From Daejeonella sp. H1SJ63 (GTDB lineage Bacteria > Bacteroidota > Bacteroidia > Sphingobacteriales > Sphingobacteriaceae), in contig NZ_JARKMZ010000007.1 of NCBI RefSeq assembly GCF_029360775.1, positions 300,983 to 364,982 on the forward strand: a DNA stretch of 64,000 bases, written 5' to 3'. Below are positions 42,511 through 50,950 of the stretch, piece by piece. The translations under genes and the position numbers were made by a program. Numbering within the stretch: the stretch's first letter is position 1; the number at the start of each line of letters is the position of its first letter. The notes under the pieces were generated by a model. The model was not told the origin of the DNA. It worked only from the letters and a program-made list of their open reading frames with translations, and did not search any database.

Positions 42511-42794
42511 GATTTTAAATTTTAAGGGTTAAAAAAATTAATGAAGTACCGGTACAGTGCAAACCTGAGGAGAAACCGAAAATCACTGAAATTTTTGCCG
42601 GAATTTGCCGGAATTTGCTCCTACTTGCCGGATAAGCCGGTAACAGGAAGCTCTCTGAACCGGAAGTTTAGGGGAATTATTCGGGCCTGATGGCAGACAA
42701 AAGGAAGACAAGCGGCAGAATCATTCCATACTCCGCCCGGATGTTACCCCTGATTCTTCAGCAGGGCTTCAGACTTTGTTCGCTCTCTGCCGAA

Positions 42795-43040
42795 CATTTC
42801 CCGAAGAAAGGGGGGTATTTCCCGAAGCTTTCCCGAACACTTCCCGAAGAAATGGGGTGTTTTCCCGAAGAACTCCCGAAGACATCCCGAAGAAAGGTGC
42901 AGGATTTCTGCAAAAACAGTGGGAGCCGGATCGGTCCATTGTTGAAGAAGGGCAGGACATGTCCCGAAGCTGTCTGCCACTTGTCTGCCACTTGATTCGG
43001 AGGATTCCCGAATAAATACCCTGCAGGTCCCGAAGAATGA
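42795..43040. repeat. Cluster of ten CCCGAA(G) words
   Basis: Within about 245 bp the word CCCGAA occurs ten times, eight followed by G, at irregular spacings of roughly 10 to 60 bp. The sequence TGTCTGCCACT is repeated near the right end. The cluster lies about 290 bp upstream of the first DUF6266 gene of the cassette. It could be a set of protein-binding sites or degraded tandem DNA. Confidence 0.55.
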
Positions 43041-43174
43041 TGGGAAAGGCAATGGAATTAAAAATTACGAAATCTCGTTGCCTCATATCAATTACCACCC
43101 GATAGCTATCGGTTCAATACTACATCCTATTTCCGGTTATGGGTCTTATTTTACGACGATAGATTGAAACGGTA

Positions 43175-43634
43175 CGAGCGGGGACGCTCGCACCAGCGCT
43201 GGGCGGTAAACACACCACGACTGCCTTAGCAATGAATTCATAGCCCTGTACGCAGCCGTTGATGGATGAACATTCCTAAACTTGTAACCTTCATCTTAGT
43301 AGCCTTCAGATTATTACTAATGGAGATAAATAAAGAATGAATCAGGATTTATGAGCGCAGGGATGAAAGAACGGCGGGCCGGGTGTATGGCCCTCGGCGG
43401 TGGAAGCGAAGCCTGCCCCGATCTTTGAGAGGGGTCTTGTCTTGATTTTACTCAGTATTTTTTATTGTTTTTATAGGCCTTCGTGGTCTCACTGCTAAGG
43501 CAGTTCGGCATTGTTTACTTTTTCATCAAGGAAACCGCGAAGCAGCTTGAGGCCCTTTGAAAATAAAAATAAACACCGAAAAAAGTAAATAGGCCACCGC
43601 GGCTATGAGCGGAGATGAAATGGTACGAGCGGGG
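43175..43634 (+). repeat. Structured intergenic repeat, copy B (5' end replaced)
   Basis: Nearly identical to copy C from 43200 to 43634. Its 3' helix is TTTACTTTTT (43514-43523) with AAAAAGTAAA (43580-43589). The 5' strand of the first helix is replaced by a hairpin-bearing segment (CGAGCGGGGACGCTCG at 43175-43190, then CCAGCGCTGG), the same segment that follows copy C. This suggests recombination between copies. Confidence 0.7.
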
Positions 43635-43649
43635 CACCAGCCCTGAAGG

Positions 43650-43718
43650 TTCTGGCTTTCGCCAGAATGACAATGCATTTTTTTAATAATGGAGGAGATC
43701 CTGACTTTCGTCAGGATC
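43650..43718. repeat. Two CTTTCG-loop hairpins between repeat copies
   Basis: TTCTGGCTTTCGCCAGAA (43650-43667) and the 22-bp hairpin at 43697-43718 (stem GATCCTGA/TCAGGATC, loop CTTTCG) sit between copies B and C. Both are followed by GAATGACA-like or ATCGTAAT sequence and look like members of a REP-like hairpin family. Confidence 0.5.
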
Positions 43719-43849
43719 GTAATCCTTAAATAATGACATTGCGCTCGCACCAGTGCTGGATGAGAAAAGCATTCATCAGATGCATAAAAGATATTTGATT
43801 TCATTAGTAGGATTATAGATATGTTGCCTTTGCAAGAACTTTCATATAC

Positions 43850-44330
43850 TTTTTTTGCGGCATCGGACAGGGCGGTAAACACCACGACTGCCTTAGCAAT
43901 GAATTCATAGCCCTGTACGCAGCCGTTGATGGATGAACATTCCTAAACTTGTAACCTTCATCTTAGTAGCCTTCAGATTATTACTAATGGAGATAAATAA
44001 AGAATGAATCAGGATTTATGAGCGCAGGGATGAAAGAACGGCGGGCCGGGAGTATGGCCCTCGGCGGTGGAAGCGAAGCCTGCCCCGATCTTTGAGAGGG
44101 GTCTTGTCTTGATTTTACTCAGTATTTTTTATTGTTTTTATAGGCCTTCGTGGTCTCACTGCTAAGGCAGTTCGGCATTGTTTACTTTTTCATCAAGGAA
44201 ACCGCGAAGCAGCTTGAGGCCCTTTGAAAATAAAAATAAACACCGAAAAAAGTAAATAGGCCACCGCGGCTATGAGCGGAGATGAAATGGTACGAGCGGG
44301 GACGCTCGCACCAGCGCTGGGGGCTATGAG
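43850..44330 (+). repeat. Structured intergenic repeat, copy C (complete)
   Basis: Complete copy. First helix ACAGGGC (43867-43873) pairs with GCCCTGT (43910-43916); compared with copy A three base pairs differ and pairing is kept. Second helix TTTACTTTTT (44181-44190) pairs with AAAAAGTAAA (44247-44256). It ends in the hairpin segment CGAGCGGGGACGCTCG (44293-44308). The excisionase-like gene lies directly to the right. Confidence 0.7.
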
Positions 44331-44423
44331 CGGCATAAAATTTGAAATTAGATGCATATTGACAACCCTGAATAAAATACTTCACTTAATACCTTAAAAA
44401 GCCCGAAAGAAGATAAAGCACCC

Positions 44424-44696
44424 TTATTTCAGATGAAAGTCCCGGATTTTAAAAAGATGCGGAGCAAAATAACGAAGTTGCTTACCAAATGGTACAGGTT
44501 TTATCTGACCACTTTCCCTGAGGTTGTACATGGTTCTCTCACAAACCTTAAGAATCTTCATGGTTTCCTGAGGGGTTAGCCAATTTTTAGGGTCATAAAA
44601 TTCTGCCCCAGGCGAAGCTTCCTCTGAAGAAAGGACCTTCTTCAGATCCTTTGAAATCTCTTCCAGCAGTTCTATGATGCGTTCCTCTTTTGACAT
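44424..44696 (-). CDS. Helix-turn-helix (HTH_17/MerR-like, excisionase-type) DNA-binding protein
   Basis: About 90 residues with start at ATG 44696 (MSKEERIIELLEE); the frame open to 44705 needs TTG. The N-terminal half is a short coiled coil, the C-terminal half a MerR-like winged helix (WLTPQETMKILKVCERTMYNLRESGQIKPVPFG), as in excisionases and small element-borne regulators of Bacteroidota. Two 15-bp palindromes lie 59-94 bp upstream of the start. It is divergent from the XRE-type regulator gene at 45113. No integrase is present nearby, so it may be an orphan of a lost mobile element. Confidence 0.75.
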   Translation of the reverse strand: MSKEERIIELLEEISKDLKKVLSSEEASPGAEFYDPKNWLTPQETMKILKVCERTMYNLRESGQIKPVPFGKQLRYFAPHLFKIRDFHLK

Positions 44697-44754
44697 GACA
44701 TACAAATCACTCTACAAAAATGACTAACGACAGGCTAAAATGTTATTCATCGCC

Positions 44755-44790
44755 TGAATAAGTTATTCAAACGGATGAATAACTTATTCA
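44755..44790. promoter_or_regulatory. Operator-like palindrome pair, left
   Basis: TGAATAAGTTATTCA (44755-44769) and TGAATAACTTATTCA (44776-44790) are 15-bp palindromes with centres 21 bp apart, two helical turns, so a dimer on each would lie on the same DNA face. They sit just upstream of the excisionase-like gene. Confidence 0.7.
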
Positions 44791-44900
44791 TGGGTAAATA
44801 TTGTCTTTTCAAAACCTGTGGAAATCCGCAAAGCAAATCCGGATAAATGTTGATTTAAAATCAGCCATGTTCACCGGTTTGAAGAGGAGGATTTTGAATA

Positions 44901-44934
44901 TGAATAAATTATTCATGCCTGAATAAACTATTCA
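44901..44934. promoter_or_regulatory. Operator-like palindrome pair, right
   Basis: TGAATAAATTATTCA (44901-44915) and TGAATAAACTATTCA (44920-44934) repeat the left pair's motif with centres 19 bp apart. The fourth has one mismatch. They face the XRE-type gene about 180 bp away. Confidence 0.68.
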
Positions 44935-45112
44935 TGAGAATCATAAAACTACGTTTAGAAGCTAAAAAAATAATATTTAAGCCCCATGATCCTAAATGTC
45001 TCTTGATGAGGGTATTGACAGAAGATATTTGAATGATTAAATTCATGGTATAAAATAAACGCTCTATGTAAAAGAAATCAATTCATTCATCATTTACCTC
45101 AATGTCCCCAAC

Positions 45113-45613
45113 ATGAAAAATTTCAACTTTGGAGAAAACCTCCGAATGATCCGCATTTACAGAAATGTTTGTCAGGAAGGTATGGCCACAGGGCTTAACA
45201 TCTCGCAGGCTTCCTATTCAAGAATCGAGGCAAGTCCTGATTTGCCTGAGCTTCAGCTGATTAATAAACTCGCCGATACGCTGGGTGTGAGGCCGAAAGA
45301 TTTAATATCAGCGAACTGGTATGCTCAGGCAGTGAATGGCGGTTCTGAAAAAAACAAGCGCACGGTAGCTACAATCAACCACACCGGCCAGGTCACCTAT
45401 GGAATTTTGCTTGCTACAGCCGCCTGGGACTCCACTTCAGGAACGGCATCAGGTGCACAGATGGAATCCATAAATGCCATATTGTTTATTGGCTCTTGCA
45501 TAGGATTGGGTGCATTTTTTCTTTACCATTTTACTGTTAAACACGTAAAGCTGATCGTTGAAGAAGACACCTTGAATGCTCATGAAGGTTTAGGGCCTGG
45601 CAAAAAAGCCTGA
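45113..45613 (+). CDS. XRE-family regulator with C-terminal membrane segment
   Basis: A 166-residue protein. Residues 5-62 form a Cro/CI-type helix-turn-helix (GENLRMIRIYRNVCQEGMA ... ISQASYSRIE), with LADTLGVRPKDL after it. A single hydrophobic segment near 118-140 (AILFIGSCIGLGAFFLYHF) could anchor it in the membrane, as seen in some Bacteroidota XRE proteins. It is transcribed away from the excisionase-like gene, with four matching palindromes between them, so either protein could bind those. No gene follows for 780 bp. Confidence 0.75.
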   Translation: MKNFNFGENLRMIRIYRNVCQEGMATGLNISQASYSRIEASPDLPELQLINKLADTLGVRPKDLISANWYAQAVNGGSEKNKRTVATINHTGQVTYGILLATAAWDSTSGTASGAQMESINAILFIGSCIGLGAFFLYHFTVKHVKLIVEEDTLNAHEGLGPGKKA

Positions 45614-45770
45614 ACTGTGATTCCTGTACTCTGGAGGATTTGTAAACCAGAACTCCATAGTCATGAGTTTCATTCCCAGGTCAAGCTTCACATTATGGAT
45701 CGTTAAGCTCATAGAAATATTCGTATTTATACATAATTATACGAAAATTATCCGATTAGAAAAAATTATT

Positions 45771-45802
45771 TTTTACGTATCTATCCGGATAAATACGTAA
45801 AA
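45771..45802. promoter_or_regulatory. 32-bp near-perfect palindrome
   Basis: Arms TTTTACGTATCTATCC (45771-45786) and GGATAAATACGTAAAA (45787-45802) are reverse complements except for one base. It lies 160 bp after the XRE-type gene. It does not look like a standard terminator for that gene, because no T-run follows on the plus strand; it could bind a dimeric protein. Confidence 0.5.
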
Positions 45803-46280
45803 TGATACGAATGCAATGTTTTAGATTATAGATTACCAGCAGCACAAAAAATAGATGCGTAAAGCTCATATTCAATTCAAAATGAGCCACAAAGAGGATC
45901 ATTTTGAGCTCAAAACAACATACCGCAATTAAGGATCCCTGATACTTATTTGTTATCTGTAGTGAAGACCTTATTCCGATTCGCCCGGGCTTGACCCGCA
46001 TCAAAAGAATACGGACAGAAAGAATATATATTGCTCGTTAAACAGGAATTTTCCAGCTCATCGTGGGGAGATCCTTCGTCGCCTCCTATTTTCAGCAAAT
46101 ACAGAAAATAGTTTGGCCCCTCTGGACAACAAACCCCATAAAAAAAATTCAAGCAAATTGGAGAAAACCACCCTCTTTAATTCTCCCGCTGGCGGGAGAC
46201 ACTGGACGCATAGGCTCCCACACAAGGCCAAATCCTGAACATTTGCTCAACCCGATAGCGGGCTGCTAATTCCCTATTTT

Positions 46281-46375
46281 GCTCATTCATTTCCCCATCG
46301 ACAAATAGACAAATCAACTCATTGACAAATTGTACCCCATTTGCTAATTTGCTCATTCTCTAATTTGCTATTCGA
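46281..46375. repeat. ATTGACAAAT-type intergenic repeat, copy 1
   Basis: The stretch ATTCATTTCCCCATCGACAA followed by ATAGACAAATC and CATTGACAAATT recurs at 54430-54495 with few changes. Both copies are near an AACCCGATAG palindrome and the words TTTGCTCAACCC and CTAATTCCC, so they form one larger repeat. Confidence 0.55.
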
Positions 46376-46397
46376 ATATCAGGATTCCTCTAAGGTC

Positions 46398-47669
46398 TCA
46401 AAGTCTCCCATCCACCCATTCCCTCTTGAGTACGGCTCTGGTATCAAAGAGGATGGTATCCGGGTATTTCATTTTACCAAAATCAATATCAAGGAACTCA
46501 TCATGTGCAACAGCAAGGATAATCAGCTGATATTTTCTTTCATGAATGTCAGTAATCAGACTGATATCATACTGACCTGCTACTTGTTCCCTCTCTGCAA
46601 GAGGGTCATAAACATCCACATCAATCCCGAATTGTCTTAACTCATTCACAATCTCTATAACCTTGCTGTTTCTGATATCCGGGCAATTTTCCTTGAAGGT
46701 TATCCCCATCAGCAATGCTCCGGAACCATTGATCTGAATATTCTTTTGCACCATTAGTTTAATGCACTTATTTACCACAAAAGATGCCATCTGATCATTG
46801 ACATTTCTCCCTGAAAGAATTACCCGGGGATGATAGCCCAAAAGTTCAGCCTTATATGCCAGATAATAAGGATCGACTCCGATACAGTGCCCTCCAACCA
46901 AGCCTGGTTTGAAATTCAGGAAATTCCATTTGGTTGCAGCCGCACTCAGAACCTCAGTAGTATCAATATCCATCTTATCAAACATCAGGGCCAGTTCATT
47001 CACAAAGGAAATATTAACGTCCCGCTGAGCATTCTCTATTGCTTTAGAGGCTTCCGCAATTTTAATACTGGATGCCTTATGAGTCCCGGCCCTGATAATC
47101 GAAGCATATAAACTATCAACGAAATCGGCTGTTTCAGGAGTAGAGCCTGAGGTTACTTTAATAATGCTCTTAAGGGTATGTACCGGATCTCCCGGACTAA
47201 CCCTTTCAGGAGAGTAAGCACAAAAGAAATTAAGATTGTATGTTAATTTGCTTACTCTTTCAAGCACAGGCACACAATCTTCTTCTGTACAACCGGGGTA
47301 AACTGTCGATTCATAAATTACGATATCCCCATCCTTAAGAAGCTTGCCTACTACCTCTGAAGCACTCAGCAATGGGCTAAGATCCGGCTTTTTATTCTGA
47401 TCAATCGGGGTAGGAACTGTAATGATGTATATAGTGCAGGCTCTAAGTTCTTCCGGATCAGCACTGATAACCAGATTCGATTTTATCAACTCATCTTCAG
47501 ACGTCTGCAAAGTCTTATCAATTCCTAAAAGCAGGGAATTTATCCGGTCTATGTCAGAATCATAACCAAAAACATTATATTTTTCGGAAAAAGCAAGAGC
47601 CAGAGGCAGACCTACATAACCTAATCCAATGATTCCAATTTTCAGATCAGGTGATAGTTGAGGCAGCAT
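46398..47669 (-). CDS. UDP-sugar 6-dehydrogenase (nucleotide sugar dehydrogenase, TviB/WbpO-like)
   Basis: A 423-residue NAD-dependent enzyme that oxidises C6 of a UDP-sugar to a uronic acid. The start is ATG 47669 (MLPQLSPDLKIGIIGLGYVGLPLA); the frame open to 47675 needs TTG. Motifs: Rossmann GLGYVGLPLALAF, ITVPTPID, YESTVYPG, YSPERVSPG, and the catalytic Cys in GGHCIGVDPYYL. This pattern fits UDP-GlcNAc or UDP-GalNAc dehydrogenases (TviB/WbpO) rather than UDP-glucose dehydrogenase. It is a lone gene with a -7 box right upstream; it may supply the polysaccharide operon. Confidence 0.87.
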   Translation of the reverse strand: MLPQLSPDLKIGIIGLGYVGLPLALAFSEKYNVFGYDSDIDRINSLLLGIDKTLQTSEDELIKSNLVISADPEELRACTIYIITVPTPIDQNKKPDLSPLLSASEVVGKLLKDGDIVIYESTVYPGCTEEDCVPVLERVSKLTYNLNFFCAYSPERVSPGDPVHTLKSIIKVTSGSTPETADFVDSLYASIIRAGTHKASSIKIAEASKAIENAQRDVNISFVNELALMFDKMDIDTTEVLSAAATKWNFLNFKPGLVGGHCIGVDPYYLAYKAELLGYHPRVILSGRNVNDQMASFVVNKCIKLMVQKNIQINGSGALLMGITFKENCPDIRNSKVIEIVNELRQFGIDVDVYDPLAEREQVAGQYDISLITDIHERKYQLIILAVAHDEFLDIDFGKMKYPDTILFDTRAVLKREWVDGRL

Positions 47670-47675
47670 ATACAA

Positions 47676-48008
47676 TAGTTGAGTAGGTGCAAATATATCA
47701 ATCGGATCAGTAAGTATGGTGATTAGTAGTTTGTAATTAGTATTTAGTAGTTAGTGATTTGTAGTTAGACGGGTTAGTGCTGAATTGGGGATCTGATTTC
47801 AGCATCGGGATGGTGGTTAATATGAAGAATTTTTCAATTACGAATTACGAATGAGCAATTACGAACTGATTATTCTGATAACAGATAACAGCTAACTGGT
47901 AACAGAAGAGTATTGAGCAGGTAGTATTCAGACTGATGTGTACTAAAATTCGAATTCAGCAACCTTCAATCTAAATACTAACTACTAAATACTACCTACT
48001 AAAAAAGA
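47676..48008. other. 333-bp intergenic region rich in degenerate repeats
   Basis: No gene. It contains TAGTATTTAGTAGTTAG-like words at 47728-47768 and their reverse complement at 47973-48005, so the ends could pair. Between them are AATTACGAA words (three in 47835-47870) and GTTATCTG-like words in reverse orientation (47876-47905). Confidence 0.6.
47690..47697 (-). promoter_or_regulatory. -7 box upstream of the UDP-sugar dehydrogenase gene
   Basis: TATATTTG on the minus strand matches the TAnnTTTG consensus and lies 21 bp before ATG 47669. No TTG is seen 19-21 bp further upstream, so the call rests on the -7 box alone. Confidence 0.4.
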
Positions 48009-49427
48009 TTACAGCTTCACTTCCGTATTTCCGCCTTTACTCATCGAAATATCCACCGGTTCATTCGTTTTCCATGAACCTCTGGTAAAATCAGGTACAT
48101 CAATAGAATTGGAACGATTGTTAACAGACCACTCGCTCAACGGGAAGATAGAACTCCATAAGGCTGCATCATAAACATCCTGATCAACAGGCAAGCCATT
48201 ACGCAGACAGTCGATATTCCGCCAGTCCATCAGAAAATCCATACCTCCATGCCCGCCAACCTGTTTGGCAAGTTCTCCTACCTTTCTGACAATTGCCGGT
48301 TCATATTGCTTTTCAAGCTTCTTGAATTCTTCTTCTGATATCCAGCCTTCATGACTGGTAGATATCCTGCCGGGAAGCGGATATTTCTGTGCAGTGCCTT
48401 TAGTGCCGCTCAGTAAATGCAATCTGGAATAAGGTCGCGGGGAGGTAACATCGTGTTGTAACATGATCGTTTTACCCTTTGCAGTACGAATAGTGGTTGT
48501 ATTCATATTGCCGTTAAACGACTTGCCTGCAAATTGCTTATAATCATCATCAGTTGCAGCCAGTTTCCTGGCATTTTCAGCCATCATAAAATCATTGCTT
48601 GAAACAGAAACCAGGTAATCCATTTTATCACCACGGTTAATATTCAGCGCCTGACTTACCGGACCCAGTCCGTGAGTAGGGTATAAATTACCCTTTCTGC
48701 TGGCATCCATTCTCAGACGCCAGAAATCCCAGTATTTGTCTTTTGAAAAATCGCCTGCCAGAAGATCATGAATATAGGCTCCTTCGGCATGAACAATCTC
48801 GCCAAAGAATCCCTGACGGGTCATATTCAGAGTCAGCAGCTCAAAGAAATCATAGCAGCAGTTTTCGAGGATCATACAGTGTTTTCTGTTCCGTTCAGAG
48901 CTGTCAACCAACTGCCAGCATTCCTCGATTGAGGTCGCTGCAGGAACTTCAGTACATGCATGTTTTCCATGATCCATTGCATATACAGCCATAGGAGTAT
49001 GCATCCTCCATGGTGTGGCAATGTAAACCAGATCAATATCATCACGTTCGCAAACCTGCTTCCAGGCTTCTGCATTGCCGGTAACCAGCTCCGGCTTTTG
49101 TCCGGAAGTTTCAATCTTCTTCAATGCTGCATTTGCCCTCTCAGGACGGAGATCACATAACACTTTGATCTCTACCCCGCCAATCTTACTCATCCTCACA
49201 ACTGCACCAGTCCCTCTGTTACCGGTACCAATAAATGCAATGCGTACAGTTTCAAGTTTTGGCGCCGCATAGCCCGACATATTAAACTTCTGAGGTACAT
49301 TCAGAAAAGCAGATGAATCTAAATTTTCATTCCGGTTTGATGCGAAAGCAGATAAATTGCCCGATAGAGTTAGACCTAATCCGGATACTCCGGCAAGTTT
49401 AATAAAGTCTCTGCGATTGTTTTTCAT
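48009..49427 (-). CDS. Tat-exported Gfo/Idh/MocA protein (GH109 alpha-N-acetylgalactosaminidase-like)
   Basis: A 472-residue protein. A twin-arginine signal (NRRDFIKLAGVSGLGLTLSG) starts the protein. The Rossmann domain reads IAFIGTGNRGTGAVVRM, followed by CTEVPAATSIEECW and the YPTHGLGPVSQ segment, which in GH109 holds the catalytic His. GH109 enzymes use NAD to cleave N-acetylgalactosamine glycosides; assignment is by pattern, and the substrate is not certain. Most such proteins are periplasmic or surface glycosidases of Bacteroidota. The gene is divergent from the DUF5009 gene at 49814 and is single. Confidence 0.82.
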   Translation of the reverse strand: MKNNRRDFIKLAGVSGLGLTLSGNLSAFASNRNENLDSSAFLNVPQKFNMSGYAAPKLETVRIAFIGTGNRGTGAVVRMSKIGGVEIKVLCDLRPERANAALKKIETSGQKPELVTGNAEAWKQVCERDDIDLVYIATPWRMHTPMAVYAMDHGKHACTEVPAATSIEECWQLVDSSERNRKHCMILENCCYDFFELLTLNMTRQGFFGEIVHAEGAYIHDLLAGDFSKDKYWDFWRLRMDASRKGNLYPTHGLGPVSQALNINRGDKMDYLVSVSSNDFMMAENARKLAATDDDYKQFAGKSFNGNMNTTTIRTAKGKTIMLQHDVTSPRPYSRLHLLSGTKGTAQKYPLPGRISTSHEGWISEEEFKKLEKQYEPAIVRKVGELAKQVGGHGGMDFLMDWRNIDCLRNGLPVDQDVYDAALWSSIFPLSEWSVNNRSNSIDVPDFTRGSWKTNEPVDISMSKGGNTEVKL

Positions 49428-49813
49428 GTGGTTCTGTTGTTAATTGAACATGAGGAGAAATTTAAGAAGAATTTCGATTGTATGTACAGAAGAGTCTGAA
49501 TAAAATATTAATCAGTGTAATATTTTGATAAAATTGTAATTTAACGTGAGTTCAGTATGATTAGATTTAATGATAAAGTTTAGGATGTCTTTTTATGGTG
49601 GTTTTAAGGTTTCTGTTGTTTGGAAACCTGCTGTTCTACCTTTCTCTTTAATGGAAGCCCCGCTTTACGCTCATACGCCACATGCCTTGAGCGCAGGCCG
49701 GTATCCGCTGCAATCGGGTTTAAGAACAAAAGACGATGCAAATAATTACTGCCTGTCTCTTGTTTAGATAAAAAAATCTTAATTTAACAATAGCAATACC
49801 CAAAGCAAGAGAA
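49428..49813. other. 386-bp divergent intergenic region
   Basis: No gene. It must hold the promoters of the GH109-type gene (left) and the DUF5009 gene (right), but I find no good TTG/TAnnTTTG pair. The left half is AT-rich; the middle (49640-49720) is GC-richer with CGCAGGCCGG-like words of no recognised origin. Confidence 0.55.
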
Positions 49814-50950
49814 ATGAAAAAGCAAACAACTCCAGGAAATAACTCAGATAAAAGTAAACCACAGCGGCTTCTGTCCATTGATGCTCTCCGGGGATTTGAC
49901 ATGCTGCTGATATCGGGCGGAGGCACATTTCTGGTATTGCTTGAAAACAAAACCGGACTTGCATGGATCGACTGGATTGCCGGTCAGCTGAAGCACCCTG
50001 CCTGGAATGGTTTTACATTTTATGATTTCATCTTCCCTCTGTTTTTGTTTATTGCCGGTGTATCCATGGCTTTTTCCCTCAACAAAGGAATGGAACAAGG
50101 CTTATCTAAAGCTGAATTATACCGTAAAGCATTCTGGAGAATGCTTGTTTTAATTATTTTAGGAATCCTCGACAAAAACCAGCCGGTTACATTTTTTGAT
50201 CCCGGGCATATCAGGGTAGCCAGCGTATTAGGCCGCATCGGAGTTGCAGGTTTTTTTGCCAGTCTGCTGTATTTGAATTTTTCCCGTCAACAGAGGGTAT
50301 TCTGGGTTGCAGGAATTCTCATCCTTTATTATGCAGCCTTATTCCTTATTCCTGTACCTGGTTATGGTGCCGGAAACCTTACAATTGAAGGCAATCTTGT
50401 TGGCTGGATCGACAGAAATTTTCTTCCCGGAAGACTATTGCAAAAGATATATGATGAAAACGGCCTGATCACACAACTCCCGGCTCTTTGTCTGACCGTA
50501 CTGGGCTCACTTGCCGGCGATATTCTGAGATCAGGACAAAATGCCGGTAAAAAACTACAGATTTTATTGCTGACAGGTATTGGAGGAATAGCCATCGGAC
50601 TCTTATGGGGACTTCATTTCCCGATTAATAAGCATCTCTGGTCAAGTTCATTTATTCTGCTCACCGCAGGAATGGCGTTTTTAATACTCAGTCTGTTTTA
50701 TTATGTGATAGATGTGCTGAAATTTCAGAAATGGGCATTTTTCTTCCAGGTAATCGGCATGAATTCATTGACCATTTATCTGGCTTATCACTTCATCGAT
50801 TTTGCCCATACCTCTAAAGTTCTCTTTTCAGGCCTTTATGCCCCGGTACCTGAACAGTTTCATGACGCATTGGAAGCATTAGGTGCGCTGATCCTGATAT
50901 GGTCAATGATGTATTTCCTGTACAGGAAGAAGATATTTATTAAGATTTAA
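49814..50950 (+). CDS. DUF5009 / heparan-alpha-glucosaminide N-acetyltransferase-like membrane protein
   Basis: A 378-residue integral membrane protein with about ten hydrophobic segments. The N-terminus LSIDALRGFDMLLISGG is typical of the HGSNAT/YeiB-like acyltransferase superfamily, and the YDFIFPLFLFIAGVSMAFSL segment after it marks DUF5009. These proteins are thought to move acetyl groups from cytoplasmic acetyl-CoA to glycans outside. No catalytic residue is assigned here. The gene is single, divergent from a putative glycosidase gene, so the pair may act on the same glycan. Confidence 0.8.
   Translation: MKKQTTPGNNSDKSKPQRLLSIDALRGFDMLLISGGGTFLVLLENKTGLAWIDWIAGQLKHPAWNGFTFYDFIFPLFLFIAGVSMAFSLNKGMEQGLSKAELYRKAFWRMLVLIILGILDKNQPVTFFDPGHIRVASVLGRIGVAGFFASLLYLNFSRQQRVFWVAGILILYYAALFLIPVPGYGAGNLTIEGNLVGWIDRNFLPGRLLQKIYDENGLITQLPALCLTVLGSLAGDILRSGQNAGKKLQILLLTGIGGIAIGLLWGLHFPINKHLWSSSFILLTAGMAFLILSLFYYVIDVLKFQKWAFFFQVIGMNSLTIYLAYHFIDFAHTSKVLFSGLYAPVPEQFHDALEALGALILIWSMMYFLYRKKIFIKI

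Larger units (their letters stand above)
42511..44423. other. 1.9-kb non-coding region with several repeat types
   Basis: I see no credible gene. From left to right: clustered GCCGGAATTT-type words (about 42594-42650), a run of ten CCCGAA/CCCGAAG words (42795-43040), a CCCGATAGCTATCGG palindrome (43097-43112), structured repeat copy B (43175-43634), two CTTTCG-loop hairpins (43650-43667 and 43697-43718), and structured repeat copy C (43850-44330). Small open frames here are repeat-derived. Confidence 0.7.
44706..45112. other. 407-bp divergent regulatory region
   Basis: No gene. It separates two divergent DNA-binding protein genes and holds four copies of a 15-bp palindrome in two pairs (listed separately). 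The rest is AT-rich. A near-match -7 box, GATATTTG at 45025-45032, with a TTG 18 bp before it could serve the right-hand gene, but I rate that as weak. Confidence 0.65.
45614..46397. other. 784-bp intergenic region
   Basis: No gene is seen. It holds a 32-bp near-perfect palindrome (45771-45802), a dispersed repeat piece with CCTTCGTCGCC and GTTTGGCCCCTCTGG (46065-46130), a shortened AACCCGATAG palindrome (46249-46262), and the ATTGACAAAT-type repeat (46281-46375) that recurs near 54430. The AT-rich left part is otherwise plain. Confidence 0.65.

Noticed and set aside
42690..43098. Several open frames on both strands, rich in FPKK or SSGK patterns
   Set aside because: They come from the CCCGAAG word cluster, overlap each other in many frames and show no family resemblance.
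43526..43885. Minus-strand open frame of 119 codons, and a similar one at 44182-44385
   Set aside because: Both are read out of the structured repeat and share only its sequence; compensating base changes argue for structure, not protein.
39521..44705. A complete prophage
   Set aside because: Only lysis-like and regulator genes are present; no terminase, portal, capsid, tail or integrase gene is visible.
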